From: Plasmodiophora brassicae
Lineage: Eukaryota > Endomyxa: Phytomyxea > Phytomyxea > Plasmodiophorida
Reading direction: 5' to 3'
Assembly (NCBI GenBank): GCA_036867785.1
Contig: CP145427.1
Span: 1-64,000, forward strand
Length of the DNA: 64,000 nt
Position numbers and translations under genes: made by a program. Under the pieces are notes generated by a model. The model worked only from the letters and a program-made list of their open reading frames with translations, made no database searches and was not told the DNA's origin. This document shows, piece after piece, positions 1 through 10,563 of this stretch. Within the stretch, counting starts at the first letter, position 1, and every line of letters starts with the position of its first letter.

Positions 1-330
1 AAAACCCTAAAAACCCTAAAACCCTAAAACCCTAAAACCCTAAAACCCTAAAACCCTAAAACCCTAAAACCCTAAAACCCTAAAACCCTAAAACCCTAAA
101 ACCCTAAAACCCTAAAACCCTAAAACCCTAAAACCCTAAAACCCTAAAACCCTAAAACCCTAAAACCCTAAAACCCTAAAACCCTAAAACCCTAAAACCC
201 TAAAACCCTAAAACCCTAAAACCCTAAAACCCTAAAACCCTAAAAAACCCTAAAAACCCTAAAACCCTAAAACCCTAAAAACCTAAACCCTAAAAAACCC
301 TAAAAAACCCTAAAAAAACCCTAAAAACCC
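1..330. repeat. Telomeric repeat array, AAAACCCT type (chromosome end)
   Basis: Near-perfect tandem AAAACCCT fills positions 1 to about 240. It then degenerates into units with five to seven A residues up to about 330. On the other strand this is TTTTAGGG, so the chromosome end lies to the left. The loss of regularity towards the interior is usual for the inner edge of a telomere. The TTTTAGGG type is known from Chlamydomonas and some other protists, so the unit does not fix the lineage. Confidence 0.97.
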
Positions 331-3176
331 TCGCGGCCATCGGCTGACCGTCGACATCAATGAAGCCGTCAACAAACAGACCGAACGCATTGCATGGCCG
401 ATGCCTCACATCGACATCATCCTGACCTACCTACGTTCCGCGACCATCTTCATGCTGTTCGATGCCTTTAAAGGCTATTGGCAATTTCCGTTGCACCCTG
501 ATTCGCAGGAGGCCTGCTCGTTCATGACGCACATCGCCACGTTTACACCCAGGCGCATCATCCAGGGAATCGCTGATTGCGTGTTTGCGTTCCAGGCGGG
601 AATGCAACAGGTGTTGGGGAAACTTCTATATATCTGCGCCCTACTCTGGATCGACGATATCCTCGGCTACGTATCTGGATTCGGAGCCTACATGGACACA
701 CTCGAATCTCTTCTCAACGCTTTCGACGAGTTTGGAGTTAAACTCAACCCTGATCGCTGCCAGTTATATCTCACTTCAGTGACATGGTGCGGTCGCGTTA
801 TATCCGCTGATGGAGTGTCGTTCGATCGCTCGTATCTCAACGCCTTGCACGATCTATCAACTCCTATCACGGCTGCTGATCTCCAACAGTTCCTCTCGGG
901 CCTCAATTGGGTCCGTTCTGTTATCCCTCAATTCGCGGCACATGTTCATCCGCTACAGGATCTACTTCTGTCCGCTTCTCGTTCTGTCAGCAGTCTGAAG
1001 AAATCACACCTACGTCGAGTTCGTTTAGCCGACATCGGCTGGACCACTGACCATCTCACCAGTTTCAATTCTCTGAAGCATCGACTATCGGAGGCCATGA
1101 CGCTGGCGCACCCCAAGGACGAATGGATCATGTGTCTCTTTCCGGATGCGAGTGACCGTTTCTGGTCTGTTTTCCTGTCGCAGATCCCTCCGGAAGATAT
1201 TGATCTCCCGTACGGTGAGCAACACCACGAACCTTTGTCGTTCATCTCGGGGACATTCCGTGGTTCTCAATTGAAGTGGGCGACCATTGAGAAGGAGGCC
1301 TACGCCATCATTGAAGGCTGCTATCGCCTCAGACACTTCATCTCTATGTCAAAGCTGGCACTTCGAATCTTCACAGACCACCGTAATTTGGTTTTCATTC
1401 TGAACCCAGCCTCGGTTGCACGAATTAGTCGGACGACCGGCGATCGCTTGGAGCGCTGGCGACTTCAGATTATCGACCTAGATTTTCACATTGAGCACAT
1501 TGCTGGGGAGGACAACGTTTGGGCCGACCTCGCCACGCGGTGGGGCGTCGCCCTGCAACCACTCTCCTCATTTTCCCCTCCATCGTTCCGTTCTATTCGT
1601 CATATGGCAATTAATCTTGACTTCGACGATTACAAGATGACCGATGAGTTTATCTGGCCGTCTGTCGACGAGATTAGTAACGCTCAGACCGACTACATTC
1701 GCCAACACGACCTATCTGCCGTTTCCGATATTCTCCAACTCGAAGGGGACATGTCTCTCCACCTTAGCCCGGAATCTGGCTGGCGTACTCCAGACAATCA
1801 ACTCTGGGTACCATCACATGCACTGCAGCTACGCATCGCAGTGATTTCACATATGGGACTGTCTGGTCATCAACCTGCTGCATCGACTATTTCGAGCATC
1901 GCACAACTCTTCTGGTGGCCTGATCTGGATTCCTTTGTTCGTGCATTTGTGGACAAATGCTTACACTGCCTACGCAACAAAGATTCGATGATTCCCCGAC
2001 CTTTTGGCACGGCTATGCATGCGGACAAGCCCAATAAGGTCATCCACTATGACTTTCTGTTCTTATCCAAACCTCGTCCAGGCGATTCTCATCAACTTCG
2101 TTATGTTCTGGTTCTGAAGGACGACGCCACGGCATTCGTCGAGTTAATTCCTTGTCAATTCGCGGATCACAGCGTTGTCGCCGAATCTCTTCTGGATTGG
2201 TTCAAACGTTTCGGCATTGTTTTCCAACATGTCTCTGACCGCGGCACACACTTCAAAAACGCGGTTATCGCCGAGCTTAATAGCCGGTTACACTGCAACC
2301 ATCATTTCACAACTGCCTACACACCTTGGGCGAACGGCACGGTTGAGGTTGTCAACAAGCGGCTTCTCTTTCTGCTGAAGTCCCTCCTCTCCGAGCTAAA
2401 TCTTCCATTCCAGGATTGGCCGTATGTCCTTCCGCTGATCAACATGACGGTAAATCACACTGTTCGATCAAGTGTGGGCTACGCGCCTGTCACGATGTTT
2501 ACGGGTTTGCCACCCTCGACACCTATCTCGATTATCTTCAACAAACGCATCGACGCGGTTATCGACGTACCGTTGACCCCTGACCGTCTCAAGGAAATGA
2601 CGACGGAACTTATCGATTCTCTCGAGGACATGCACAAAGCAGTGGCACGTACACGCACCCATCTACGTGATCTCAAGCAACGCGCCCGGCGTCGCCGACG
2701 CAATGTTCGCGAGATCAACTTCACGACGGGCGACTATGTTCTCGTGGCCAACCATGGCAAGCACTCCAAGTCCGAGTACAACTGGACTGGACCTGCCCAG
2801 ATTATCGACACCATCAACGACTGGGTGTATCGAGTTCGAGATCTCTTGACTGATCGTATCTCAGATGTACACGCCCAGCGCTTAATGTTCTATGCAGATG
2901 CGCACTTGAATGTCACCTCTTCCCTGAAGCACAACATCGCGCTCACCGGCGTGGCTTACCAAGTCAACGCAGTCGAGGACATTCGAGTCAACTCTACGTC
3001 AGGTGACACTGAACTACTGATCAACTGGATCGGATTCGATGCCACCGACAATTCATGGGAACCTTACTCGGTCATGGCGGCCGATGTTCCTGATATCGTC
3101 AGGGCCTTCCTCGAACGACAAGCCGAAGGAGACCCGCTCTGCTCACGACTGTTAGCAGATTTCTAACACGGGGAGT
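331..3176 (+). mobile_element. Ty3/gypsy chromodomain LTR-retrotransposon fossil, pol 3' part
   Basis: One long frame carries, in order, reverse transcriptase, RNase H, a zinc-binding integrase N-terminal region, the integrase core and a C-terminal chromodomain. This is the gene order of Ty3/gypsy chromoviruses. The surviving part begins at the telomere boundary, so gag, protease and the 5' LTR are not in the window. The part present looks whole and therefore fairly young. A purine-rich stretch (CACGGGGAG) followed by TGTTC near 3168-3181 could be the polypurine tract and the start of the 3' LTR. The chromodomain suggests targeting to heterochromatin, which fits the subtelomeric position. Confidence 0.93.
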
Positions 3177-3368
3177 GTTCATCCAGAGTACCAGTACTCA
3201 GATGATGCTGCTCAGATGCTGCTGCCACCCGGTCACATGATCATGACCGTACTCGACCCCGCAGCGGCCCTTGCTGTGACGATCCTGTCCAAATACATCA
3301 GTTCGTTATATCACCAGGCGCCGACTCTTGCGACCGACCGCCCCCGTAGTGGGCAGCGGCGGCGTTAG
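3177..3368 (+). other. Possible 3' LTR remnant between retroelement and satellite
   Basis: No gene is seen. The stretch begins with TGTTC just after a purine-rich tract and ends where the 169-bp satellite starts. Without a 5' LTR for comparison its end cannot be set, so the call rests only on position and the TG start. Confidence 0.3.
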
Positions 3369-4530
3369 CACACGCCGTCACCGCCGCCGACCAACTGTCA
3401 ACAGCCGCGTCTCGAATCGACAGGCAACCGGCACACGTACTGAAAGGGCGTTGGAAATGCTGTCCGATGCACCTGGTTTCAGAGCAATATGGAATTTCCC
3501 GAAGGCGAACAGCACGCAGATGCACAGCAGTTCTCAGCGGACGCCGTCACCGCCGCCGACCAACTGTCAACAGCCGCGTCTCGAATCGACTGGCAACCGG
3601 CACACGTACTGAAAGGGCGTTGGAAATGCTGTCCGATGCACCTGGTTTCAGAGCAATATGGAATTTCCCGAAGGCGAACAGCACGCAGATGCACAGCAGT
3701 TCTCAGTGGACGCCGTCACCGCCGCCGACCAACTGTCAACAGCCGCGTCTCGAATCGACAGGCAACCGGCACACGTACTAAAAGGGCGTTGGAAATGCTG
3801 TCCGATGCACCTGGTTTCAGAGCAATATGGAATTTCCCGAAGGCGAACAGCACGCAGATGCACAGCAGTTCTCAGCGGACGCCGTCACCGCCGCCGACCA
3901 ACTGTCAACAGCCGCGTCTCGAATCGACTGGCAACCGGCACACGTACTGAAAGGGCGTTGGAAATGCTGTCCGATGCACCTGGTTTCAGAGCAATATGGA
4001 ATTTCCCGAAGGCGAACAGCACGCAGATGCACAGCAGTTCTCAGTGGACGCCGTCACCGCCGCCGACCAACTGTCAACAGCCGCGTCTCGAATCGACAGG
4101 CAACCGGCACACGTACTGAAAGGGCGTTGGAAATGCTGTCCGATGCACCTGGTTTCAGAGCAATATGGAATTTCCCGAAGGCGAACAGCACGCAGATGCA
4201 CAGCAGTTCTCAGCGGACGCCGTCACCGCCGCCGACCAACTGTCAACAGCCGCGTCTCGAATCGACAGGCAACCGGCACACGTACTGAAAGGGCGTTGGA
4301 AATGCTGTCCGATGCACCTGGTTTCAGAGCAATATGGAATTTCCCGAAGGCGAACAGCACGCAGATGCACAGCAGTTCTCAGCGGACGCCGTCACCGCCG
4401 CCGACCAACTGGTCAACAGACGCGTCTCGATTCGACAGGCAACCGGCGGACGTACTGAAAGGGCAGGCGAAATGCAATCAGATGCATCTAGTGCAACGGC
4501 AACAGAGAAATCACAGGGTGAACAGCAGGC
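3369..4530. repeat. 169-bp subtelomeric satellite, six full units plus partial and diverged ends
   Basis: A unit beginning ATGCACCTGGTTTCAGAGC recurs at 3467, 3636, 3805, 3974, 4143 and 4312, exactly 169 bp apart. A partial unit precedes the array (from about 3369), and a diverged copy starts at 4481. Two diagnostic sites alternate: CGACTGGCAA versus CGACAGGCAA, and CTCAGCGGAC versus CTCAGTGGAC. The array therefore has an A-B-A-B-A-A-like 338-bp higher-order structure. Because 169 is not a multiple of three, the open frames across it shift frame at every unit, so it is unlikely to be coding. Confidence 0.95.
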
Positions 4531-5203
4531 ATGCCCGGACAAGTTAAATCAGCGTCGCCTGGATAATAGTGTATGGCATTCCGCACGGTGGCCGATCGGG
4601 TGGGTGCGGTTGCGCAGCTTCAGGGCCTCGTGCATCAACAGCAGCGCAGGCTGGGCACGGATGACACCTGGACACCGAATGCCGAGCGGTTACATCAGGA
4701 CAGTGTCGTAAACCGACGGATTTCATAACGACGCCGGCACGCACGCCAGATGTGGAGGTAGTACAAACGGAAACGCGGGACACCTGTCAGGGTCGACCTT
4801 CGCCATGTGAGTCACGCCGGCTAAACGAAGTACTGAAGGCGCCGACGCATCGTGCCCAGACCATGACTGGAAATGCGGCAGGGCTGCAGCGTGCGGTCTA
4901 GCCATGGTTGATCATCAGGGCGCAGGTTTGCTGGAGAACGAGACGCCAGGCGATGCCATCCATGATTCGCAAGTGCCAAAACAGTCCACACTCGGCATTT
5001 TGCGCACTCCCACGGAGTTCAGTTCTGACTTAGTGAAATCAGGAAATCTGCCCAGTCGCGCTACATTCTTGGCGATACGAGAGGAACGGTGGCACATATG
5101 CCAACGGAAACATCCCAGCTGCCTCTGATTTTCCCTGCTCTTCCCAACGATAGCGTCATGTTCAACTGACGGTGGCCCAAACTCGCAAACAACCCCTTGT
5201 AAT
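4531..5203. other. No recognisable gene
   Basis: Degenerate unique sequence follows the satellite. Only short frames without family resemblance occur. Nothing supportable was found. Confidence 0.5.
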
Positions 5204-5806
5204 ATGTGGTTGTTTCTAGCTGCGGCGCATAGGATGGTGGGTGCTGACGACGATGAAGCAGAAGACGACCGTAGTACGGATACCCCTCTTGTCATTGGCA
5301 AGTCCAGTCACCCAAAGCCGCCGGTGGACGACGACGACGTCATTCATGACCTCCCTGCTTCGAAGCGTACGAGGACGGGCCTGAGTGGCTTCGAGTCCAA
5401 CCTGCGCCTCTTCGAGGTCGTATGGTGGACCTCGGGTACCAGGGCCAGCATATTTCTTTCGATGGTGGCGAACCATCTGATCGAGTACGCCGTCGAATCC
5501 AGCGGTCGTGCGCTGGTCTTCACGTACACGCAGAAGAACGTCGACCCGGAGTTCTACATCAACCAGACGATGAAATCCAACGTCCTAAAGTACGAGGAGT
5601 CGAAGTCAATCCTTCACTACTTCGAGGGCAAGGAGCAGGAGAGGTTCACGGTTCGCATTCCGTTACCAAAGAAGGTTGAGCCGGACGTGGATGAACGTTA
5701 CATACTTAACGAGAATGGGCCACAGTACCCTGTGGTGCTCCAGTTGACGTTGACCGCAGTAAAACTGGCCCAGTATGGGGTAGCTTCCCAGGTACAGGCG
5801 TTGTGA
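5204..5806 (+). pseudogene. Argonaute-like N-terminal domain fragment
   Basis: A 200-residue frame starts with a hydrophobic stretch (MWLFLAAAHRMVG), then an acidic linker. A region with VANHLIEYAV, then FTYTQKNVDPE, then ERFTVRIPLPK and VVLQLTLTAVKL follows. The order, an N-H-x-hydrophobic strand, a strand ending in a P-E pair and later f-x-V-x-i strands, resembles the Argonaute/PIWI N domain. No PAZ or PIWI domain follows, and the next 800 bases hold no long frame of that family. I read it as a relic of a small-RNA pathway gene. A lineage-specific hypothetical protein remains possible. Confidence 0.35.
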
Positions 5807-6564
5807 CCTGGGGTTCTCTTCTGAGTAAAGTTATTGCTTGTTTCTGTGTTATACCAAAATTACCGCAGCTTCCTGCAGACGCTCGCTCTATGTCGAGCTC
5901 GGAGAGCGACCGCGATGAATCGTCGAGAGACACAAGCGACCTGTGTCAGTCGACATCGCACGAGAGCAAGGTTCACTGCTCACGGCAGTGTTGGCAGACA
6001 CGTATCCTAACGATGGCTGTGTGGCGCAGAGCAAACGAAACTGTCAAGCTGGCAAGACTAGTGTCCAAAGCTCTGTGCCACGACGACACGCCATGTGGTC
6101 AGTTTGCTACAGCGAACAGCCGGCTGGGCCGGGTGTAATCATTAACCGGCATGATGTTGCAGAAACCCCCGCCGCCGATGATATTGAGCAAGGACCCTGC
6201 TAACAAGCGCAGCATGCCGCGTGCGCCGTTCGGTGATCATTGTACCCGTCTCGCCTGCTTTACTGACCGTCCGCTCGCTGTAGGCACAAGACAAGAGGAC
6301 GAGTGAAGTCGTTGCTGGACTTGCGAAGCGTCCTTTCAAGGCATCCAAACTGGTTCGAACTTGACAACGCCGACGTCTACCACGCTAGCGTTGTCCACAG
6401 GCACTCGAACAATCTCCGGGCAAGCGTGCAAGCCGGCCCGTACCACACGTCGACCGCAAACCGATCGAAGAAGCGCAACGTGCTGCACAGGGACACTGTG
6501 TTATCGGCATCGTCGACGCTAACTGGGCTTTTAGGAGCGTGACGCTCGAACGTTACTGCCAGCG
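5807..6564. other. No recognisable gene
   Basis: Short frames only. They may include decayed downstream parts of the Argonaute-like relic or upstream parts of the protease relic, but no family motif was seen. Confidence 0.4.
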
Positions 6565-7182
6565 GGCATATCGAACAATGATGCGGCAGGCGTCTGCCGT
6601 TCCATTTGCTACGCCATCGCACCGATCCAGATCATGCGCGCTTTGCCCGGCTGGGAACGTGTCTCCGGGCTCGCGCCTTGGGTTGACCTCTACAACCAGG
6701 TCATGATGAACCCACGTCTGGATCTGCAGGTGGCGTCAGAAACTCTGGTTAACCTCATCAAGGTCATCAGCGACGCTGACCGGGCGACGAGGTCGTTCAA
6801 TGCCGGGCAACAGCACGATGCGGACGACTTCGCACCGGAGCTGCTGCAGCAGATGTTCGCATACGCGACTGTCGGGACCAATGGTCAACCGATCGACAGA
6901 GCGGTCGTTGGGTTCACTGAGCACGTCGTCGACACGTGCACAACCTGCGGCCATGCCACTAGGCGCCCGCCCTGCGAGCTCCCGGCCGTTGTTATGCTGG
7001 GTGGTTCGCGGAGCCGGACGATCCTCGCCGATGCGCTTGTCAGCGAGCACACGACGACGCTCGCCAGGAGGTGTGACTACGAACGGCCGTGCAATCGCGG
7101 GCAGGACGTGGAGCACCGCAGCACGACGGTTCGCCAGTTGAAGGGCAAGGTCGAGCAAGGCCAGCTGATGCTGGTTCGGTAA
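6565..7182 (+). pseudogene. Ubiquitin carboxyl-terminal hydrolase (USP/UBP, C19) relic
   Basis: The frame from about 6565 reads SNNDAAGVCRSICYAIAPIQ, a degenerate match to the USP Cys box (N-x-G-N-T-C-x-x-N). About 75 residues on comes NAGQQHDADDFAPELLQQMF, which corresponds to the conserved GQQDAHEFL block, and then a CTTCGHATRR knuckle typical of the USP finger region. USPs remove ubiquitin from proteins. The His box and C-terminal half were not found and the Cys box has lost its Asn, so the gene looks dead. It lies among other decayed genes. Confidence 0.6.
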
Positions 7183-8394
7183 GATCCGATGGAAATCGTC
7201 CAGGAGCCAGGTCCCAACGGTCATATGGTCAGCGTGCGCGCCGCAAGGCAGCGGTGGTAGGTGCTGGGCCGACAACTGCTGTTCTAGCTACCGGTGTTCC
7301 ACACTGCCAAACCTAGTCCATCGGCGAGTTCATCTGCCTGGTCATGTAGTAGAAAGAAAGATGGAACATAACCACAAACGACGTTGTATGTTGAGATGTT
7401 CTACCTCACGCCTTCTGCCAGGCCGCACACTGAAGTACAACTAAGGGATAGTAAGCTCGTATCGCTCTGACACAGGTCGGACGCAATGTGCTGCAGGCTT
7501 TGACGTTCGTTGCTGGTTGCTACGCGTCGATCGAGAGACGGGACCCACCACCTGTTCGGGTGTCGGGCGGGGACACAGCCAGTATGCGACTGCCACGTGC
7601 AGCTGGACGCCCCTCAAACGCAGCAACGAGCTTGCAGACATGGACAGGTGGCACTCAATGTCGTTGCCGTGCGTCCAGAAACACGTGGTCGTCATGGGTC
7701 GGACAGTGAATCGCTTGCCGGCGACGGTGTGGGTGGGTAGATGTCTACGGGCCAGCTGGCGTACATGCAGATGTTCTTCGTGCGGTGCCGAACGCGATAG
7801 TACGTCGGGTCCCAGCGTACAACGTTGCAGTCGACGACGGCGAGGCCGCTTTTCGGCGTCGTATGAATCCGACACAGCGGCAGGCGCGGACTGCATTGAA
7901 GGTGTTCTACTAGCGCTCTGTACCGGGGTTACCTTCTCTTTCCTGCAGGCCGCGATGTCCAAACCTGGTCTGGTGCCCTACCGTCGGCAATCGCCCATCG
8001 AGTACGCTTCAGCGCAGAGCAACGCTGGCGGTGCAACTTCACAGTTTATCGAGTCCTTAGTCCTGGTACTTCATCTCGCTCTCGTCGAAGCCGATCGTTG
8101 GGAACTGCTGCGCAAACTCTGTGGGGCAGGTTATAAAGACGATTATGAAGGACATCACCTGCGCATCCTACCAATGACGTCTGCCTTTGCTTCTGGTACC
8201 CCAAAACTGTCACCAAGCAACGTCGCCTCGAAGCTTTCAATTTCTTTGACGTCGGCGTGTTTGAGGACCTGGCTGCTTATGCATCAGACGTTGAAAACGC
8301 ACCTTAACTGGAGGCGCATGGCGTGCGTCCAGACGCGTTTCGGCCAGGGCACCCGCTACTGCAGAAGAAAGACGAATCAGGAACGTCGGCGGGC
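7183..8394. other. No recognisable gene
   Basis: Several overlapping arginine-rich frames exist on both strands, as expected by chance in GC-rich DNA. None shows domain resemblance or splice-supported continuity. Confidence 0.5.
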
Positions 8395-9450
8395 GTCCAG
8401 CAGGACGCGGTGAGGTCGTTGTGGGTCCGTTGCCGCGTCCGATCGACGGGGGCGGATCGTAGTGAGAACAGGCCTTACAGGTAGACGCGTCAGGGCTTCG
8501 ACGCCCGGCGTCGTGCGGTGCCGAAAACAACCGACTATCGGGCGGTAGAGTACGACGTCGCTGTTGACATCGTTGCCGGCCGGCAGCGTTCGTCGGGATG
8601 TCGGTCGCTGATCCGTCGTCGCATCCTGTCCAGCAAATGTTAGAGCCCCGGGGATGAGCATCAGGCGACGGCTCGTACCTGTCTAGGAGGTGCAGGCCGG
8701 TCGCCCAGACGTGTCGGCAGGAGTCCAGCAGGGGCGCGTTGTGGTCGTCGTGTGTCCGTCGGCCGTGCGGCTGGTCGGCGGCGACGTTGTCGCACGCGAG
8801 GCAGGCAAGCGAGTTGATGTCGCAGTAGATTGCAGGTAGGGCGATCAGGCGCCTCGAGGTTTCGAATAGTCACGACATGCAATGCCGAGCACTGCGCGGG
8901 CAGGTAGGCGCCGCTCGACGCGCAGACAGGGAGGTCGGCGCCGACCTTGGCTGGTCAGCCAGTCATCGTCCCGTGGTGCAGGGCTGGGGCGCGGCATGCC
9001 AAGTCGTAGCAATCGTCGGACGACGAGTGCATCGCCTGGCCTGCGCCACGTTGTACCCGTCCCGATTCGACGGCAGGAGATGGCAGACTTGTGAGGTCCA
9101 GCGCGTCAGAAGGCCTGGGTGCCTGTGCAGCAGGCGATGACACGAACACATCCCCAAGGCGCAGTGCGATCTCGCAGAATCACCTGGCGTCCAGCAGGCC
9201 GTATTGAGGTTGTGGTGGCCGCGTTGACACGTGTCGCCGTCCGGCGGCACCGACGTCGGGGCGCGCTGACGGCGCAGGCAGATGCATCGGGGCCTGAACG
9301 ACTTGTGCCGTACGGTGCCGAAGACAACTGGATATCGGACGGCAGTGTACGACGTCGCAGTACGAATCGCAGGTCGCTGGGAAAGCAGCCTGCGCATTCC
9401 GCTGCCGCAGTGGTGCACCTCGGCGGCGGCGTTGAGCCAATCGCCTGAAA
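8395..9450 (-). pseudogene. Decayed Cys/His-module gene with three diverged repeats
   Basis: A block starting near GTCCAGCAGG occurs at about 8397, 8712 and 9189. Longer similarity (GTGCCGAAAACAACCGACTA versus GTGCCGAAGACAACTGGATA) joins about 8519 and 9317. Read on the minus strand, the copies share a pattern: a C-x2-C pair (CKAC, CLAC, or CIC in the third), then 20 or so residues, then a His-Asn pair and Cys-Trp, as in HNDLTASCWTPAD and HHNLNTACWTPGD. This looks like a repeated zinc-binding module that has lost frame between copies. I do not recognise the family. Confidence 0.3.
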
Positions 9451-9550
9451 AAACAGGGGATCCGTGACCCGCGTTTTTTGGTGCCGATCCTTGCCTTGCT
9501 TCACGCGTTGTCTCTTGTCACCTGTCTGTCGTGCGGTTGGTGCTGGTTTG

Positions 9551-10011
9551 ATGTCTCTACCGCTGCATCACGATGTCGACAACGAGATGAAGGAGCTCTA
9601 CGTTCAGCGCATGAAGGAGGCGTGTGCCCGTGAGCAAGCCTACATGAACGCACGCGCGGCTGACCCCAACGATCCCCGACTTCCGGCACTGTTGGAGCAC
9701 TGTCACCAAGCCGCCTGATAGAATTCAGCCTGCAAGGTACTGAAACTGGCTGCATACCGGACCGTACCTTCAGCGGGTGCGGTCTGACACGACTGCAATG
9801 CAGCCAACGCCATCGCGCTCGAGGCTTCAGCTCGGTTGTAGTGCTCCAACAGTGCCGGAAGTCGGGGATCGTTGGGGTCAGCCGCGCGTGCGTTCATGTA
9901 GGCTTGCTCACGGGCGGATTTTGGCGTCGCTTGTGCCCAACCGCTCCTCAGATGCTCATCACTGTCGGCGGGATCGTGATCGCGGCGCTAATTGCCAAGA
10001 AAATCTTCTAG
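9551..10011 (+). pseudogene. Tail-anchored small protein gene with its middle inverted
   Basis: ATG at 9551 opens a charged helical sequence (MKELYVQRMKEACAREQAYM) that runs into an arm of a 75-bp inverted repeat. After the repeat, past a CAG acceptor at 9951, the plus strand encodes MLITVGGIVIAALIAKKIF and a stop at 10009-10011. That is a single C-terminal membrane segment followed by KK, a classic tail anchor. The 140 bp between the arms is open only on the minus strand, where it continues the arm peptide through YNRAEASSAMALAALQSCQ. The gene was therefore probably arm, then spacer, then tail anchor, and the spacer is now inverted. Function unknown. Confidence 0.45.
9626..9915. repeat. Inverted repeat A: 75-bp identical arms, 140-bp spacer
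   Basis: Arm 9626-9700 and arm 9841-9915 are exact reverse complements. The arm encodes NARAADPNDPRLPALLEH in each direction. The perfect identity in otherwise decaying DNA suggests a recent event or continuing gene conversion. Confidence 0.93.
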
Positions 10012-10187
10012 GAAACGGCACTTCCGAAAAGACAAACTAAGGTATCAATACATACTTCGAAATTAGCTACTGGATCGACAACAACTGGATTTCTTTCCCT
10101 CTATAGATTTTCAGGAATGAAGTACGTTACGTTGTCGCAATAGTTTTAACTAAGTGTATTCTTACCTCTTTAACTCCCCATAAAGAC

Positions 10188-10563
10188 AGCATGTGGTACG
10201 CGCAGTCTTTGGGCACCAACCTCTCCAACCAAGTAGATCTTGTTCGTGCGGGGCGCCGCTGGCCGCTGTCGTTCCAGGCCGAACAGCACAGCGCTCTGAC
10301 GGGACGGTGGAGATCGATGAGCATTGCGAATCTGACGTACCGGAGTCTGTACGGATGGTCGCTATGAAGCGGCTGGTGAATATTTACCATCCGCGGAACA
10401 ACAAGGACCGATTCCAGGCCTGCGTGACGTGTACGCCGGCATGGACAGCAGGTAAAGCCGTACATGGGCGGGTACGTACGACTCCCTGGACACGCCAACT
10501 TGACATTCGGCGACACGTGGAACGACCGCGTCATCCTCAACGATGAACATCTGCAGGATGCCT
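10188..10563 (+). pseudogene. Unrecognised gene remnant
   Basis: Two coding-like stretches lie in different frames. The first starts MWYAQSLGTNLSNQVDLVRA at 10191. The second reads YMGGYVRLPGHANLTFGDTW and ends at a TGA near 10563. A GTAAAG donor-like site lies between them, but no splice was found that gives a convincing protein. Composition is more protein-like than the surrounding frames. No family recognised. Confidence 0.25.

Noticed and set aside
3369-4530. CRISPR-like array
   Set aside because: Units are contiguous without unique spacers, are far too long, and lie in a eukaryotic telomere region.
3467-4547. Overlapping frames of about 150 codons through the satellite, as a repeat-protein gene
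   Set aside because: The unit is 169 bp, not a multiple of three, so each frame crosses units in a different phase. Openness reflects lack of stops in the unit.
7517-8413. A 298-codon open frame as a gene
   Set aside because: No ATG-supported domain, Arg/Cys/Thr-rich by chance, and no splice or homology support.
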